Shown: positions 8,326 through 17,422, counted from the stretch's first letter. The stretch is 64,000 bases of DNA from Anabaena sp. UHCC 0204 (GCF_009711975.1 NZ_VIKW01000011.1:72194-136193), one strand, 5' to 3'. The notes: generated by a model not told the origin, from the sequence alone. Numbers and translations: made by a program.

Positions 8326-8495
8326 GATAATACTTTGATACAATATGATTAATTGAAAATCGTGCAAAATATCAGTTATTTTACATCTTAATTCCATATT
8401 ATACACATACATATAGTTAAACTAGCAATTGCAGCAGATATTTTAGAGTAATACACCGACGCTAACGACACAAACAAGAGTGTGAGGTTGCGACT

Positions 8496-8549
8496 ATGAC
8501 TCAAAGCCCAGAATACCAACCCAGTGGCTTATATATTCAAACCCCATAG
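8496..8549 (+). CDS. Possible 17-residue leader peptide or gene remnant
   Basis: ATG at 8496 is preceded at a normal distance by GAGG (GAGGTTGCGACT) and opens MTQSPEYQPSGLYIQTP, ending at TAG 8547-8549, only 14 nt before the decarboxylase ATG. It may be a translated leader coupled to the next gene, or the start of a decayed gene. The peptide shows no run of a single regulatory amino acid. Confidence 0.3.
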   Translation: MTQSPEYQPSGLYIQTP

Positions 8550-8563
8550 CTGGAAGCAATTAA

Positions 8564-10027
8564 ATGCCAAATCAAAACCAAACACCCCTCATAGATGCCT
8601 TGAAAGCCTGTAAAACCCGTCCTCACGCCCCATTTTACACCCCAGGACATAAACGCGGTGTGGGTATTTCTCCAGTTTTAACCGATTTACTAGGTAAAGA
8701 TGTCTTTCGTGCTGACTTAACAGAATTAGTAGAATTAGATAATTTATTCACACCCCAAAACGTGATTTTAGCAGCACAAGAATTAGCCGCGGAGGCTTTT
8801 GGATCTGAGAAAACATGGTTTTTAGTTAATGGTTCTACCTGCGGAATTGAAGCGGCAATTCTGGCAACTTGCAGAATGGGAGATAAAATTATTCTGCCGC
8901 GAAATGTGCATTCTTCGGTTATTTCTGGGTTAATTCTTTCTGGGGCAATTCCTATTTTTATTCAACCTGAATATGATGAAGATTTAGATATTGCTCACAG
9001 CATTACACCAGAAGCAGTAAAAGCAGCATTAGAAAAACATCCAGATGTCAAAGCCGTGTTGATAGTTTATCCTACATATTACGGTGTTTGTGGAGATTTG
9101 CAACGAATAGCTCAACTCACTCACCAATACAACATTCCCCTGATTGTAGACGAAGCACATGGCGCACATTTTGCTTTTCACCCAGAATTACCTACTTCAG
9201 CTTTAACCGCAGGTGCAGATTTAACTGTACAGTCAATTCATAAAACATTGGGGGCAATGACACAGGCATCAATGTTACATATTCAAGGTAAGAGAATTGA
9301 TATTGATAGAGTCAATAAGGCATTGCAATTGGTTCAATCTACAAGTCCTAGTTTTATACTTTTAGCTTCTCTAGATGCTGCACGTCAGCAAATGGCAATA
9401 TATGGAGAAAAGCTGATGTCTCAAACTTTGCAATTAGCTGAAGCAGCAATAACTGAAATTAATCAAATTCCGGGTTTATCTATTCCCCTGACTAACAAAG
9501 AAAAATCACCTGGATTTATAGATTTAGACAAAACTCGATTAACAGTAAATGTCCACAAATTAGGATTTACTGGTTTTGAAGCTGAAGAAATTTTAGATAA
9601 AAAATTTAATGTCACTCCAGAATTTTCATCTTTGCAAAATCTTACTTTTATTATTAGTTTAGGAAACACACAAACGGATATTCAACAATTAATTCAAGCA
9701 CTGAATAATCTTACTCATATCACCCCCTTGACAACTCAGTATTTGGTATGTAATTATAAAAACGATGATATATTTACCAGTATTATATCCATTTCTCCCC
9801 GTGAGGCTTTTTTTGCTAATAGTGAAATTCTCCCTTTAGAGAAAACCCAAGAACGGATTTGTGCAGAAATTATTTGTCCTTATCCTCCAGGAATTCCTGT
9901 ATTAATGCCAGGAGAATTAATTACAAAATCAGCTTTGGAATATCTTCAACAAGTTAAAATGACAGGGGGATTTATTACTGGTTGTGGAGATGAAACTTTG
10001 CAGACTTTAAAAGTTGTGAAGTTATGA
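8564..10027 (+). CDS. Orn/Lys/Arg decarboxylase-family PLP enzyme
   Basis: The 487-residue protein starts at an ATG preceded by TGGAAG. It carries the family signatures of group III PLP-dependent basic amino acid decarboxylases: FYTPGHKRG near residue 24, LVNGSTCGI near 87, VDEAHGAH with the PLP-contacting Asp at 196, and SIHKTLGAMTQ in which Lys227 should form the Schiff base. The C-terminal domain (PYPPGIPVLMPGE) is also typical. The family decarboxylates arginine, lysine or ornithine to polyamines or cadaverine. The exact substrate cannot be read from these motifs. It is a full-length single gene with a possible short leader ORF in front. Confidence 0.9.
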   Translation: MPNQNQTPLIDALKACKTRPHAPFYTPGHKRGVGISPVLTDLLGKDVFRADLTELVELDNLFTPQNVILAAQELAAEAFGSEKTWFLVNGSTCGIEAAILATCRMGDKIILPRNVHSSVISGLILSGAIPIFIQPEYDEDLDIAHSITPEAVKAALEKHPDVKAVLIVYPTYYGVCGDLQRIAQLTHQYNIPLIVDEAHGAHFAFHPELPTSALTAGADLTVQSIHKTLGAMTQASMLHIQGKRIDIDRVNKALQLVQSTSPSFILLASLDAARQQMAIYGEKLMSQTLQLAEAAITEINQIPGLSIPLTNKEKSPGFIDLDKTRLTVNVHKLGFTGFEAEEILDKKFNVTPEFSSLQNLTFIISLGNTQTDIQQLIQALNNLTHITPLTTQYLVCNYKNDDIFTSIISISPREAFFANSEILPLEKTQERICAEIICPYPPGIPVLMPGELITKSALEYLQQVKMTGGFITGCGDETLQTLKVVKL

Positions 10028-10061
10028 AAAGTAAGATCCACGATTTCTAACTTTAAATTTA

Positions 10062-10197
10062 TGGCGTTACTGATAGCCTGCGTGGCGATAGCCATATTGA
10101 GGTATGAAATTCCTAAATTGAACCTTTAAAACTCTTACCTTTGCGTCTTTGCGCCTTTGCGTGAGACTAAAATTCATACCGTTAATCAGCAACGCCA
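10062..10197. repeat. MITE-like element, GTTGCTGA family, with target duplication
   Basis: Terminal inverted repeats TGGCGTTACTGAT (10062-10074) and ATCAGCAACGCCA (10185-10197) match at 12 of 13 positions. Both ends are flanked by the direct repeat ATTTA (10057-10061 and 10198-10202), as left by transposition. The 136-bp body is non-coding and contains the dispersed motif TTTGCGCCTTTGCGTGAGA. Related ends occur at 13272-13610 and 40726-40840. Confidence 0.7.
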
Positions 10198-10304
10198 ATT
10201 TATAATATAGTTACAACATAAAAAAATCGAATATTTGCTTGTATAATGTTATAAATCAAGTAAGAGTGCTATAAAATAAGAATACAGAATTAGGTTTTAA
10301 ATCA

Positions 10305-10787
10305 ATGCAGATAAAAACTTTCGTTTTTGCAGCTTCACTTTCCTTGCTTACTAATTTTAGTCTACCTGCTTTCGCACAAACTCCAGCTAGTTCCATTCAA
10401 GAAGCAGAAAAAATCAATAACGTTAAAAAATTATTAGATATAACTGGTTCACGAAATCTTTCTCGCAAAATAATTACGCAACTAATAGATAGCTTAAAAG
10501 CTGAATATCCCCAAGCACCTGCAAAATTTTGGGATACGTTTATGGCTGAACTAAAACAAGATGAAATGATAGATGAATATATCCCCATTTATAGCAAATA
10601 TTTTACTAATGAAGAAATCAAAGGAATTATCGCATTTTACGAAACACCATTAGGAAAGAAAACATTAGCTGTGATTCCTCAAATTTCTAAGGAATCTACA
10701 GCAATTGGCATTAGATATGGTAAACAAGCAGCCGAAAGGGCATTAGAAAAATTGAAAAAAGAAGGATATATTAGTCCTGATAAATAA
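10305..10787 (+). CDS. DUF2059 domain protein, exported
   Basis: The 160-residue protein begins with a clear signal peptide (MQIKTFVFAASLSLLTNFSL, then PAFAQ with a likely cut after AFA). The mature part contains the DUF2059 pattern: helices around KKLLDITGSRNLSRKIITQL, then YIPIYSKYFTNEEIKGIIAF and the hallmark YETPLGKKTLAVIPQIS. It is expected in the periplasm. The biochemical role of the family is not established. It is monocistronic and separated from the decarboxylase gene by a MITE-like element. Confidence 0.88.
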   Translation: MQIKTFVFAASLSLLTNFSLPAFAQTPASSIQEAEKINNVKKLLDITGSRNLSRKIITQLIDSLKAEYPQAPAKFWDTFMAELKQDEMIDEYIPIYSKYFTNEEIKGIIAFYETPLGKKTLAVIPQISKESTAIGIRYGKQAAERALEKLKKEGYISPDK

Positions 10788-10828
10788 AACTCCATATCAA
10801 CTAATGATCTTTTTTCTCCTAACTCCTT

Positions 10829-11881
10829 CTATAGTGCAGTAGTAGCTGCTGTTTCTTCCTCAAGTTCATAACCATGGGCTAATCTTTCCATAGCACTGTC
10901 AATCAAATCTAAACCTTGTTGGACAGTTTCTACTAAACTTAATTTCCCCCGCAAATCAGCAGCACCAACAAAGCCTTTTGCATACCAAGTCATGTGTTTA
11001 CGAGCTTGACGTATCCCCCTATCTCCCTTGTATTCCCATAGGGCAAAAAGATGTTCTCTGGCGCATTCTAAGCGTTGAATTGGGTTAGGAGATGGTAGTA
11101 ATTCTCCAGTTTTCAAGAAATGATCAACTTCACCAACTAAAAACGGATAACCTAAAGTTCCACGAGAACACATTACTCCATCTGCACCCGTTTGTTCTAA
11201 ACATTTTACCGCAGCTTCTACAGAAAAAATATCCCCATTACCAATTACAGGAATTGATAAAACTTCTTTGACTTTAGCTATCCATTCCCAGCGTGCATTA
11301 CCATTGTAACCTTGAGAGCGAGTGCGTCCATGGACAGTAATCATTTTTGCACCCGCATTTTCCATGCGTTTAGCAAAATCAAGAATGGTAATTTCATGAT
11401 CATTCCAACCAATGCGGGTTTTTACTGTCACAGGAACATCTACTGCTTTGACAACTTCTCGCACAATTGCTTCGGCAATTTCTGGTTGACGCAATAAGGA
11501 AGAACCACCCCCATTTTTAGTAATTTTATTAACAGGACATCCCATATTAATATCAACAGTATCTGCACCTTCAGCAACGGCTTTTATTGCTGCTTCTGCT
11601 AAAAAATCGGGACGACAATCAAATAATTGAATACTGATAGGTCGTTCTTGAGGATCTACTTCCATTATTTTTGGTAATTGGTTAACATAGTGTAAACCTG
11701 TAGCATTTACCATTTCTGTATACATCATAGATTCTGGTGCATAACGACGCACTAAGCGACGAAATACCATATCTGTCACCCCCGATAATGGAGACTGTAA
11801 AACACGGCTTTTAACTTCAAATGAACCAATTTTTAGAGGGGTGGATAGTCTAGCTTGGAGTTCAGGAGAAAGGGAAATCAT
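10829..11881 (-). CDS. dusB: tRNA-dihydrouridine synthase DusB
   Basis: This 350-residue FMN- and NADPH-dependent TIM-barrel enzyme reduces uridine to dihydrouridine in the tRNA D-loop. Visible motifs: LQSPLSGVTDMVFRRL near residue 28, EMVNATGL, the active-site NMGCPVNKITKNGGGSSLL with catalytic Cys115, VKTRIGW, TVHGRTRSQGYNG, VIGNGDI and CSRGTLGYPF, which bind FMN. Then comes the C-terminal helical tRNA-binding domain (HMTWYAKGF). Length and motif order fit the DusB subgroup, common in cyanobacteria. It is single on the minus strand and ends just after the convergent DUF2059 gene. Confidence 0.95.
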   Translation of the reverse strand: MISLSPELQARLSTPLKIGSFEVKSRVLQSPLSGVTDMVFRRLVRRYAPESMMYTEMVNATGLHYVNQLPKIMEVDPQERPISIQLFDCRPDFLAEAAIKAVAEGADTVDINMGCPVNKITKNGGGSSLLRQPEIAEAIVREVVKAVDVPVTVKTRIGWNDHEITILDFAKRMENAGAKMITVHGRTRSQGYNGNARWEWIAKVKEVLSIPVIGNGDIFSVEAAVKCLEQTGADGVMCSRGTLGYPFLVGEVDHFLKTGELLPSPNPIQRLECAREHLFALWEYKGDRGIRQARKHMTWYAKGFVGAADLRGKLSLVETVQQGLDLIDSAMERLAHGYELEEETAATTAL

Positions 11882-11939
11882 GGTAGGAAATGAAAATACA
11901 AATTATGTGAAAATTCTAGAGGAATCCTGTTTGATTTTT

Positions 11940-11990
11940 GTAGGTTGAGTTAAGCGACAGCGCAACCCAAAAAATGCTTATAAATGTTGT
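11940..11990. repeat. Truncated copy of the 77-bp AGGTTG inverted-repeat element
   Basis: Starting GTAGGTTGAGTTAAGCGACA, this stretch matches the left ~50 bp of the elements at 13447-13522 and 53781-53857 and then breaks off, without the right terminal repeat. It lies upstream of dusB. Confidence 0.65.
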
Positions 11991-12049
11991 TTTACATAAA
12001 GGAAAAGGTAAAACCAGATTTTTCAGGAATCATTGAGGATTCTTTGATG

Positions 12050-12178
12050 TAAGTAGGTAGATGCTAATCACCCAACTATGTAACGAACTGTAAATTACCC
12101 AAAACTCTTGGGATTGCTGCGTTCCACTCCGTTCCACTCGCAATGACATAGTTATAAGTTTTCCCACCTACCTACTTA
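12050..12178. repeat. MITE-like inverted-repeat element (TAAGTAGGTAG ends)
   Basis: The left end TAAGTAGGTAGATG (12050-12063) and right end CACCTACCTACTTA (12165-12178) are inverted repeats with one mismatch, and ACTATGT recurs inward on both arms. The 129-bp element is non-coding and contains a GTTCCACTCCGTTCCACTCG stretch. No clear target duplication is visible. Confidence 0.55.
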
Positions 12179-12301
12179 CTTAAGTTATTAGTTAGGGAAC
12201 GAGGAAAGGAGGATATACTGAAACTATTCTAACTGATTTGTGGAAATTTATCAAAATAGAATTTATGATTCAGAATTAAGTACCTAATTAGGAAATTTTA
12301 G

Positions 12302-13192
12302 CTATTTATGAACACTAGGAGTCAGGGTAGTTAGATCATCAATGTTTAACTTGATATTGGTACAAATGGCATCTAAAGGTAAATCATTTTCATCATAACC
12401 AAAGGGATTTTCTATTTCTAAACCAATTGCTTCAATACCTAATAATGTAAAACTGACTAAAGCAGAAATAAACCCTGTCCACCAACCAAGACTTTGTACT
12501 ATTTGAAATGGTAAAAGAAAACAATATAATAACAATAATTGTTTTAAGTGAATAGCATAAGCTAAGGGCATTGGTGTTTTCAAAATCCGTTCGCAAGCAC
12601 CTAAATTATCCACCAATAGATTTAGTAATGATTGTAAAGATGCTAGTTGATAACTATTGATGCAATTGCGGTTATACTGCTGTTCTAAATAATCACTAAT
12701 CCAAAAAGCAACCTCTAAAGGCGGATTATTCATATTTTTTAATTTGATATATTTAGACTGGGATATTAATTCTTCTAAATCACTACTGATAGGTTCACCT
12801 CGTAAATGTAGTTTTGTTGATACTCCAAAAGCAACAAGTAAGTTTAAGGCATCAATTTTACGACTTTTATCTTCTGGTTCTTTTTCATCAATAGATACCC
12901 AAATTTGTCGGGCTAAATTACGGATAGCATTAACCATTGAACCCCAGCTTTTTCTCCCTTCCCAAAAACGTTCATAAGCTGTATTGGTGCGGAATACTAA
13001 TAATAAACCTAAGACAATACTAGGAATAACACTACCTAAAATAGGTTGAGAAACAGGGACTTTAAAATGATAAAGGATAGAAATTAATACCCCAAAAATT
13101 CCAAATAAAATCACCTGTTGGTAAATTGCAGAAATTACTGAACCTTTGATTCGTAAAGCGGTTTGCAGCCACTGTGCTTCTTTCCGTACCAT
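12302..13192 (-). CDS. Bestrophin-family ion channel
   Basis: The 296-residue membrane protein starts at the ATG at 13192, supported by AGGAAAATTTT upstream; a TTG at 13213 would add seven residues. The family pattern is visible: two N-terminal helices (VILFGIFGVLISILYHF, then VIPSIVLGLLLVFRTNTAYE), the signature FRTNTAYERFWEGRKSWG, a helical cytosolic middle, and further hydrophobic segments near LLLYCFLLPFQIVQSLGWWT ending with ENPFGYDENDLPLDAIC. Cyanobacterial and plant members conduct anions, and some affect thylakoid bicarbonate supply or proton motive force. Which membrane this one occupies is not visible. It is a single gene. Confidence 0.9.
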   Translation of the reverse strand: MVRKEAQWLQTALRIKGSVISAIYQQVILFGIFGVLISILYHFKVPVSQPILGSVIPSIVLGLLLVFRTNTAYERFWEGRKSWGSMVNAIRNLARQIWVSIDEKEPEDKSRKIDALNLLVAFGVSTKLHLRGEPISSDLEELISQSKYIKLKNMNNPPLEVAFWISDYLEQQYNRNCINSYQLASLQSLLNLLVDNLGACERILKTPMPLAYAIHLKQLLLLYCFLLPFQIVQSLGWWTGFISALVSFTLLGIEAIGLEIENPFGYDENDLPLDAICTNIKLNIDDLTTLTPSVHK

Positions 13193-13271
13193 AAAATTTT
13201 CCTGTATATCCAATATGATAAAATATACAGGCGATCGCTACACCTGCCAATACCTAATTAAGGTTTTAATT

Positions 13272-13610
13272 ATTGGTGTTGCTGAATGAAAGTATGAATT
13301 TGTTTCACGCAGAGGCGCTCCAGGCGCAAAGCAATACTGTTCGAGTTCTGTCATGGAGATTGTTGCGGTGATTCTTGCTACGAAGCGGTCTTTTCTGACC
13401 CAGGTTGGGACGGTATACCACTCCCTCTAACATACCTTTAAGATACAAGGTTGAGTTAAGCGACAGCGAAAACTAACAAATACTTATAAATATTGGGTAA
13501 CAAGAGCGTCAAAGCAACCTACGTAATTCTATTTTTTGAGGTATTGAGGCGCAAAGAGTATGAGTTTGAGAAATGGAATTTTTGATTTTCATAAATTCAG
13601 CAAGGCCAAT
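13272..13610. repeat. Degenerate GTTGCTGA-family element containing a nested element
   Basis: The left end ATTGGTGTTGCTGAAT (13272-13287) and right end ATTCAGCAAGGCCAAT (13595-13610) are inverted repeats with two mismatches, related to the ends of the element at 10062-10197. The 339-bp interior is non-coding and includes the complete 76-bp AGGTTG element at 13447-13522, so one mobile-like element seems inserted in another. Confidence 0.55.
13447..13522. repeat. 77-bp AGGTTG inverted-repeat element, nested copy
   Basis: It begins AAGGTTGAGTTAAGCGACAG and ends AGAGCGTCAAAGCAACCTAC. Its order of blocks (TTAAGCGACAGCG, then ATTGGGTAACAAGAGCGTCA) matches the reverse complement of 53781-53857 almost throughout. 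The termini form an imperfect inverted repeat (AGGTTG / CAACCT). It is non-coding. Confidence 0.7.
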
Positions 13611-13687
13611 TTTTAAAATATCATTTAGATATAGGAATGAAAATTAAATGTGCATGGTTTAAAACTCTTGTAGAGACGTTCCTCATT

Positions 13688-14071
13688 CTATTCAAGACCT
13701 AAACTTTCCATGAGTTTAGTTAAAGAAATGCCATGTATTTTTGCCAACTCTGCCATATATTCTATGCGCTGTGCTTGTAATCTATCTATCTGTTCACCTA
13801 GATATAATAATGCTTGATATTCTTCTTTTGTTAATGTTTCTACTTCTCTTTTATCTATCAAATTTTCATAATTATTATGATCTATGACCATATCTTGATG
13901 TGTTTTCAAGAATAATTGCACTTCATTTTTTAGCAACCTGGTTGCTTTTTTGTGAGTAGACAAAATCACAAGTTGAGAGATAAATTCTTCTAAATTATTG
14001 TGGGTTAATTGTTCAGCAGCTTTAAGCAGTTGTTCTGAAGATAATTGAACTTCAATGTTTATGCTTGGCAT
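13688..14071 (-). CDS. Small helical protein, possible antitoxin-like or regulatory partner
   Basis: The 127-residue product starts MPSINIEVQLSSEQLLKAAE at an ATG with TTGAG just upstream. It goes on with HNNLEEFISQLVILSTHKKA, an acidic middle (LIDKREVETLTKEEYQALLY), and a C-terminal helix ELAKIHGISLTKLMESLGLE. The combination of a substrate-like N-terminal strand followed by helices is widespread in cyanobacteria, often next to small toxin-like genes, but here no partner follows. The last part resembles a small helix-turn-helix. No function is assigned. Confidence 0.6.
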   Translation of the reverse strand: MPSINIEVQLSSEQLLKAAEQLTHNNLEEFISQLVILSTHKKATRLLKNEVQLFLKTHQDMVIDHNNYENLIDKREVETLTKEEYQALLYLGEQIDRLQAQRIEYMAELAKIHGISLTKLMESLGLE

Positions 14072-14368
14072 ATTTCTCAACTCATTAGCTAGATTGTCAA
14101 TATTTTATCAAGTTTTGAGTATCTCTACAAAATAAAATACAGCAGATTTCAGGTAAATGAGGTACAAAGTTTAAGAACAAAGCCTTGTCAAGGCCAGACT
14201 TTCAACCAGTTCTCTGTTCCCTGTTCTCTGCTGTCAGTGCGATTGAGTAGCTTCCTTGTAACTCTGAAAACTCGGAAAGTTGTAGAAATTTAAGCACATC
14301 GCACTTAAAAACTAAATGTTACGTAAAGTCGTTTTTTGTAAAGTAATATTAACTTGATCACACAGATT

Positions 14369-14743
14369 TTATCCAAACCAATGAGAGGTTTGACAATTGG
14401 GTTCAACAGTTTCACAAAGGTAATTACTAATCCAGTCTGATTTATCCCTGATAATTGAGGAAATACCTTCATGAATTAACTTTTGTAAGTGCAGTTGTTG
14501 TTCTAAAGGATAAAGAGGTAACTTACTCCGAAAAGAGTGAACTTGAACATCATCATTGAGTAGTAAGTTATGGGAAATTTGGTTATGAAAGCAAGGAAGA
14601 CGATGAATAACAAAGGAAATTAACTCTTGACGTAAATCAGGAATTGCAAAAGCTTGTTGATAAGGTTGGTATGGATATGTATCTAATACACTGTTAATTT
14701 CACCGATAACGGCTTGCTGTGTTAGTTTAATTACTGTTTTCAT
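14369..14743 (-). CDS. Conserved-looking hypothetical protein (124 aa)
   Basis: The start at 14743 (MKTVIKLTQQAVIGEINSVL) is fixed by a strong Shine-Dalgarno sequence (AGGAGATAAAAATC before ATG); a longer upstream frame is therefore unlikely to be coding. Features are YPYQPYQQAFAIPDLRQELI, then a helix ISFVIHRLPCFHNQI and a C-terminal helix LHLQKLIHEGISSIIRDKSD. The sentence-like core of IPDLRQ-L-x-FV-x-R-(L/V)-P is reminiscent of small cyanobacterial ComFB-like proteins, but the match is too weak to name it. It has no membrane segment and is a single gene. Confidence 0.65.
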   Translation of the reverse strand: MKTVIKLTQQAVIGEINSVLDTYPYQPYQQAFAIPDLRQELISFVIHRLPCFHNQISHNLLLNDDVQVHSFRSKLPLYPLEQQLHLQKLIHEGISSIIRDKSDWISNYLCETVEPNCQTSHWFG

Positions 14744-15244
14744 GATTTTTATCTCCTGTTTGTTAAAGTTAGTAAATTTGTTCAACAGAGTTTTTACTGT
14801 TATTTTACGAAATTTATCCCTACAAACTTTTTTACGGCAAGGCTTCTTGACTTTAATTTGTTGTATATTAGCCGTTAAGATATATGACTTTAGCTCCATA
14901 ATAATAATTATGCCAAATTTCTGTGGCCCTCATAAAAAAATACACAAAACGCAGTATTAACCATTAGGGATCACTTTTTGGCACTTATTATAAATATTAA
15001 TTATGGTTAAAATTACTGGAAACTTAAACTTACTATGTACGTTACATAACGGGCAAAAAGTTGATAAATTTCTGGTTATTTTTGTAAAAAATGAATAGAG
15101 AGGAATACAAAAGGCTGAAATCTGCTACTGATCTTGGTGGGGGAATGAAGGAAAGAAGAAAAACAGTTAAGAGTTCTCCATTTCTTGTTCCCTTCTTAGG
15201 TAGAATAGGGTACAGACAAGCTGCACGGAAGAGAGGAAGGGAAA
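14744..15244. other. Intergenic region without a supported gene
   Basis: About 500 AT-rich bases lie between divergent genes. They must carry the promoter of the minus-strand 124-residue gene and, near 15180-15240, that of the YaaW-type cassette. A short open frame at 15091 exists but has no recognisable product. No repeat or RNA gene is seen. Confidence 0.45.
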
Positions 15245-16087
15245 TTGGAAGAACTCAGGGCGGTATTGGAACTAGCCACAGAAGAAGAATTACAGGACTT
15301 GACAGCAATTCTGTTTAGTCGCAAGTTTAACCCCTTAGATTATGTTCACACACCCGAACCCATGACAGTGCAAAGCCAAGATCGGCAAGCTTGGTTAGAT
15401 GCAATAGAAGATCGGTTTCGTTTTTTAGCGGCTGATGGGATCACGGTATTACGGCGACGTACTGATCAAGTAACTTACCGAGAAGCCTTAATTCAAGTAT
15501 GTAAATATCTCAAAATTCACTATTATCAAAATTTAACAACAATTGATTTAGAAGCCGAGGTATTTTTGCATTTGTTAGGAAAGGTGTGGAAAAAAATACC
15601 AGAACAAGAAAAACAAGAATTAACTATCAAGGTGCAACGTCAGTTAGTAGAATCAAAACTTAAACAACCATTACCTTTATCATTGCAACATGATCCTTTA
15701 GGACTAATTTTTAAAGGTGGTAGCGCCTTGGCTGTCACTTCTGTGATTCAACCTTATGTTCTCCAACAAATTGCGCGTCAATTTGCTATTCACTTTGCTA
15801 CTTATCAAGTAGCTAAAGAAGCAGCAATTACAGGGACAGGATTAGCAACCAAACAGTTTCAAAACTATGTGGCTTTACAAATTTCCCGACGAGGAATGAC
15901 AGTGAGTGCAGCCCGTTATAGTGCTGTTCGCAGTATGTTTGCTTTTGTGGGTCCAGTGATGTGGGCTTGGTTTTTTGCTGATTTGGGTTGGAGAGCGATC
16001 GCCACAAACTATGGCAGAATTATTCCTACTGTCTTCACCCTCGCGCAAATTCGTCTTACCCGTACAGAATGCTGGGAAATCGCTTAA
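15245..16087 (+). CDS. YaaW-like protein (UPF0174 type)
   Basis: The ~280-residue protein is read from a TTG codon at 15245 preceded by a strong AGGAAGG; no nearby ATG fits. The order of motifs follows E. coli YaaW: an N-terminal ATEEELQDLTAILF, then VTYREALIQVCKYLKI, a helix AEVFLHLLGKVWKKIPEQEK, and a C-terminal ending PTVFTLAQIRLTR. The middle is enlarged and alanine-rich (IARQFAIHFATYQVAKEAAI, AAITGTGLA), with a possible membrane-associated segment FAFVGPVMWAWFFADLGW. The molecular role of the family is unknown. Its stop lies inside the start of the next gene (18-nt overlap), so both are co-transcribed. Confidence 0.75.
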   Translation: MEELRAVLELATEEELQDLTAILFSRKFNPLDYVHTPEPMTVQSQDRQAWLDAIEDRFRFLAADGITVLRRRTDQVTYREALIQVCKYLKIHYYQNLTTIDLEAEVFLHLLGKVWKKIPEQEKQELTIKVQRQLVESKLKQPLPLSLQHDPLGLIFKGGSALAVTSVIQPYVLQQIARQFAIHFATYQVAKEAAITGTGLATKQFQNYVALQISRRGMTVSAARYSAVRSMFAFVGPVMWAWFFADLGWRAIATNYGRIIPTVFTLAQIRLTRTECWEIA

Positions 16088-17358
16088 ATAAAACTTTTTA
16101 TCATCCAAACCCCCGCTTACAAACCCCTTGGAATTGGCTGCAATTTGGACTAATATCTTTCCCCCTGAGTCCATTTTTAGGCGGTCTTTCTATAGTTGTG
16201 GCATCATCATTAACGTGGCGCAAACAACACCGGATTATTAGCCAGAATCCAATTCACAAGGGATTTGCTCTTTTGAGTATCTTACTACTCATTACTACCG
16301 GATTTGCCTCTCATAAACTAGAGGCTTTTTTAGGTTTATTCAACTTAGTCCCCTTCTTTTTCTTTTTCACTGGACTCACACCCCTAATTCAAACACCAGC
16401 CCAATTAAGACAAATCTCTTGGATAATGGTGTTTGGTTCTGTACCTGTTTTAATAATAGGTTTTGGGCAATTATTTCTTGGTTGGAATTTCCAATTTCAG
16501 TTTCTCTGGATTGTCTTTGATTGGATAGTTGCACCAGAACAATCATTATCAGGACGCATGACTTCTAACTTCATGCACCCTAATACTTTAGCCGCTTATT
16601 TAGTAACTATTTTTATTTTGGGTTTAGGTTTATGGCTAGAAAATTATCGCCAACTCAAACAAAAAAATCGCCTGATTATCTTTTTAACAATTGCGGTATT
16701 TGCGAATTTTATCGCTTTGATTTTAACTAATTCTCGGAATGGCTGGGGAATCACTATCTTTGCCTGTTTAGCTTATGCCTTATATCAAGGTTGGCGGTTA
16801 ATTGTTGCTGCTATTATTAGTATTTGCAGTAGTTTTCTATTAGCAGCTTTTGCCCCTTCACCCATTTCCCAATTTTTCCGTAACTTCGTTCCCTACGGAA
16901 TTTGGGCGCGGTTAAATGATGATATGTTTCCTGATAGACCAGTGGCATTAATGAGGAAAACCCAATGGGAATTTGCTCTTAATTTAACTCAACAACATCC
17001 TTTAACTGGTTCAGGTTTACGCAGTTTTGGTGGACTGTATAAAACCCAGATGCAAATTGATGTTAACCATCCCCATAACCTATTTTTAATGCTGTCTGCG
17101 GAAACTGGTTTAATTACTACTTTACTATTTTATGGGTTACTAATTTGGATATTAATTGCAGCTAGTCAACTTCTCTGGAAATCCCCATCTATAGAACCAA
17201 AAAATCGCCTAATATTCTTTAGTTATATTATCACTTTTATAAGCTGGATATTATTTAATACTGTTGATATTACTATTTTTGATATTCGGTTGAATACTCT
17301 TTCTTGGATTTTTGTCGCTGCATTGTGTGGAGTTATGTATCAATATAGCAGGAAATAG
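16069..17358 (+). CDS. O-antigen ligase / Wzy-like polytopic membrane protein
   Basis: The ATG at 16069 (MLGNRLNKTFYHPNPRLQTP) overlaps the preceding gene by 19 nt. The 429-residue product has about ten hydrophobic segments. The region from MTSNFMHPNTLAAYLVTIFI, through ILTNSRNGWGI, to a large loop with PLTGSGLRSFGGLYK and NHPHNLFLMLSAETGL, is the Wzy_C / O-antigen ligase signature. The H-N at HPHN is typical of the functional loop. Members join polysaccharide repeat units or ligate them to carriers at the cell envelope. In this position, upstream of an NRPS, it might instead modify a small-molecule product; that is inference. Confidence 0.88.
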   Translation: MLGNRLNKTFYHPNPRLQTPWNWLQFGLISFPLSPFLGGLSIVVASSLTWRKQHRIISQNPIHKGFALLSILLLITTGFASHKLEAFLGLFNLVPFFFFFTGLTPLIQTPAQLRQISWIMVFGSVPVLIIGFGQLFLGWNFQFQFLWIVFDWIVAPEQSLSGRMTSNFMHPNTLAAYLVTIFILGLGLWLENYRQLKQKNRLIIFLTIAVFANFIALILTNSRNGWGITIFACLAYALYQGWRLIVAAIISICSSFLLAAFAPSPISQFFRNFVPYGIWARLNDDMFPDRPVALMRKTQWEFALNLTQQHPLTGSGLRSFGGLYKTQMQIDVNHPHNLFLMLSAETGLITTLLFYGLLIWILIAASQLLWKSPSIEPKNRLIFFSYIITFISWILFNTVDITIFDIRLNTLSWIFVAALCGVMYQYSRK

Positions 17359-17422
17359 GGAAAAGATGCAATCTTAATAATAAGATATCTACAGGTATTG
17401 GATCAAATCTTTGAATTTACTA

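Noticed and set aside
15091..15318. Plus-strand frame of 75 codons before the YaaW-like gene
   Set aside because: It overlaps the YaaW-like start in another frame, is Arg/Gly-rich without pattern and has no family features.
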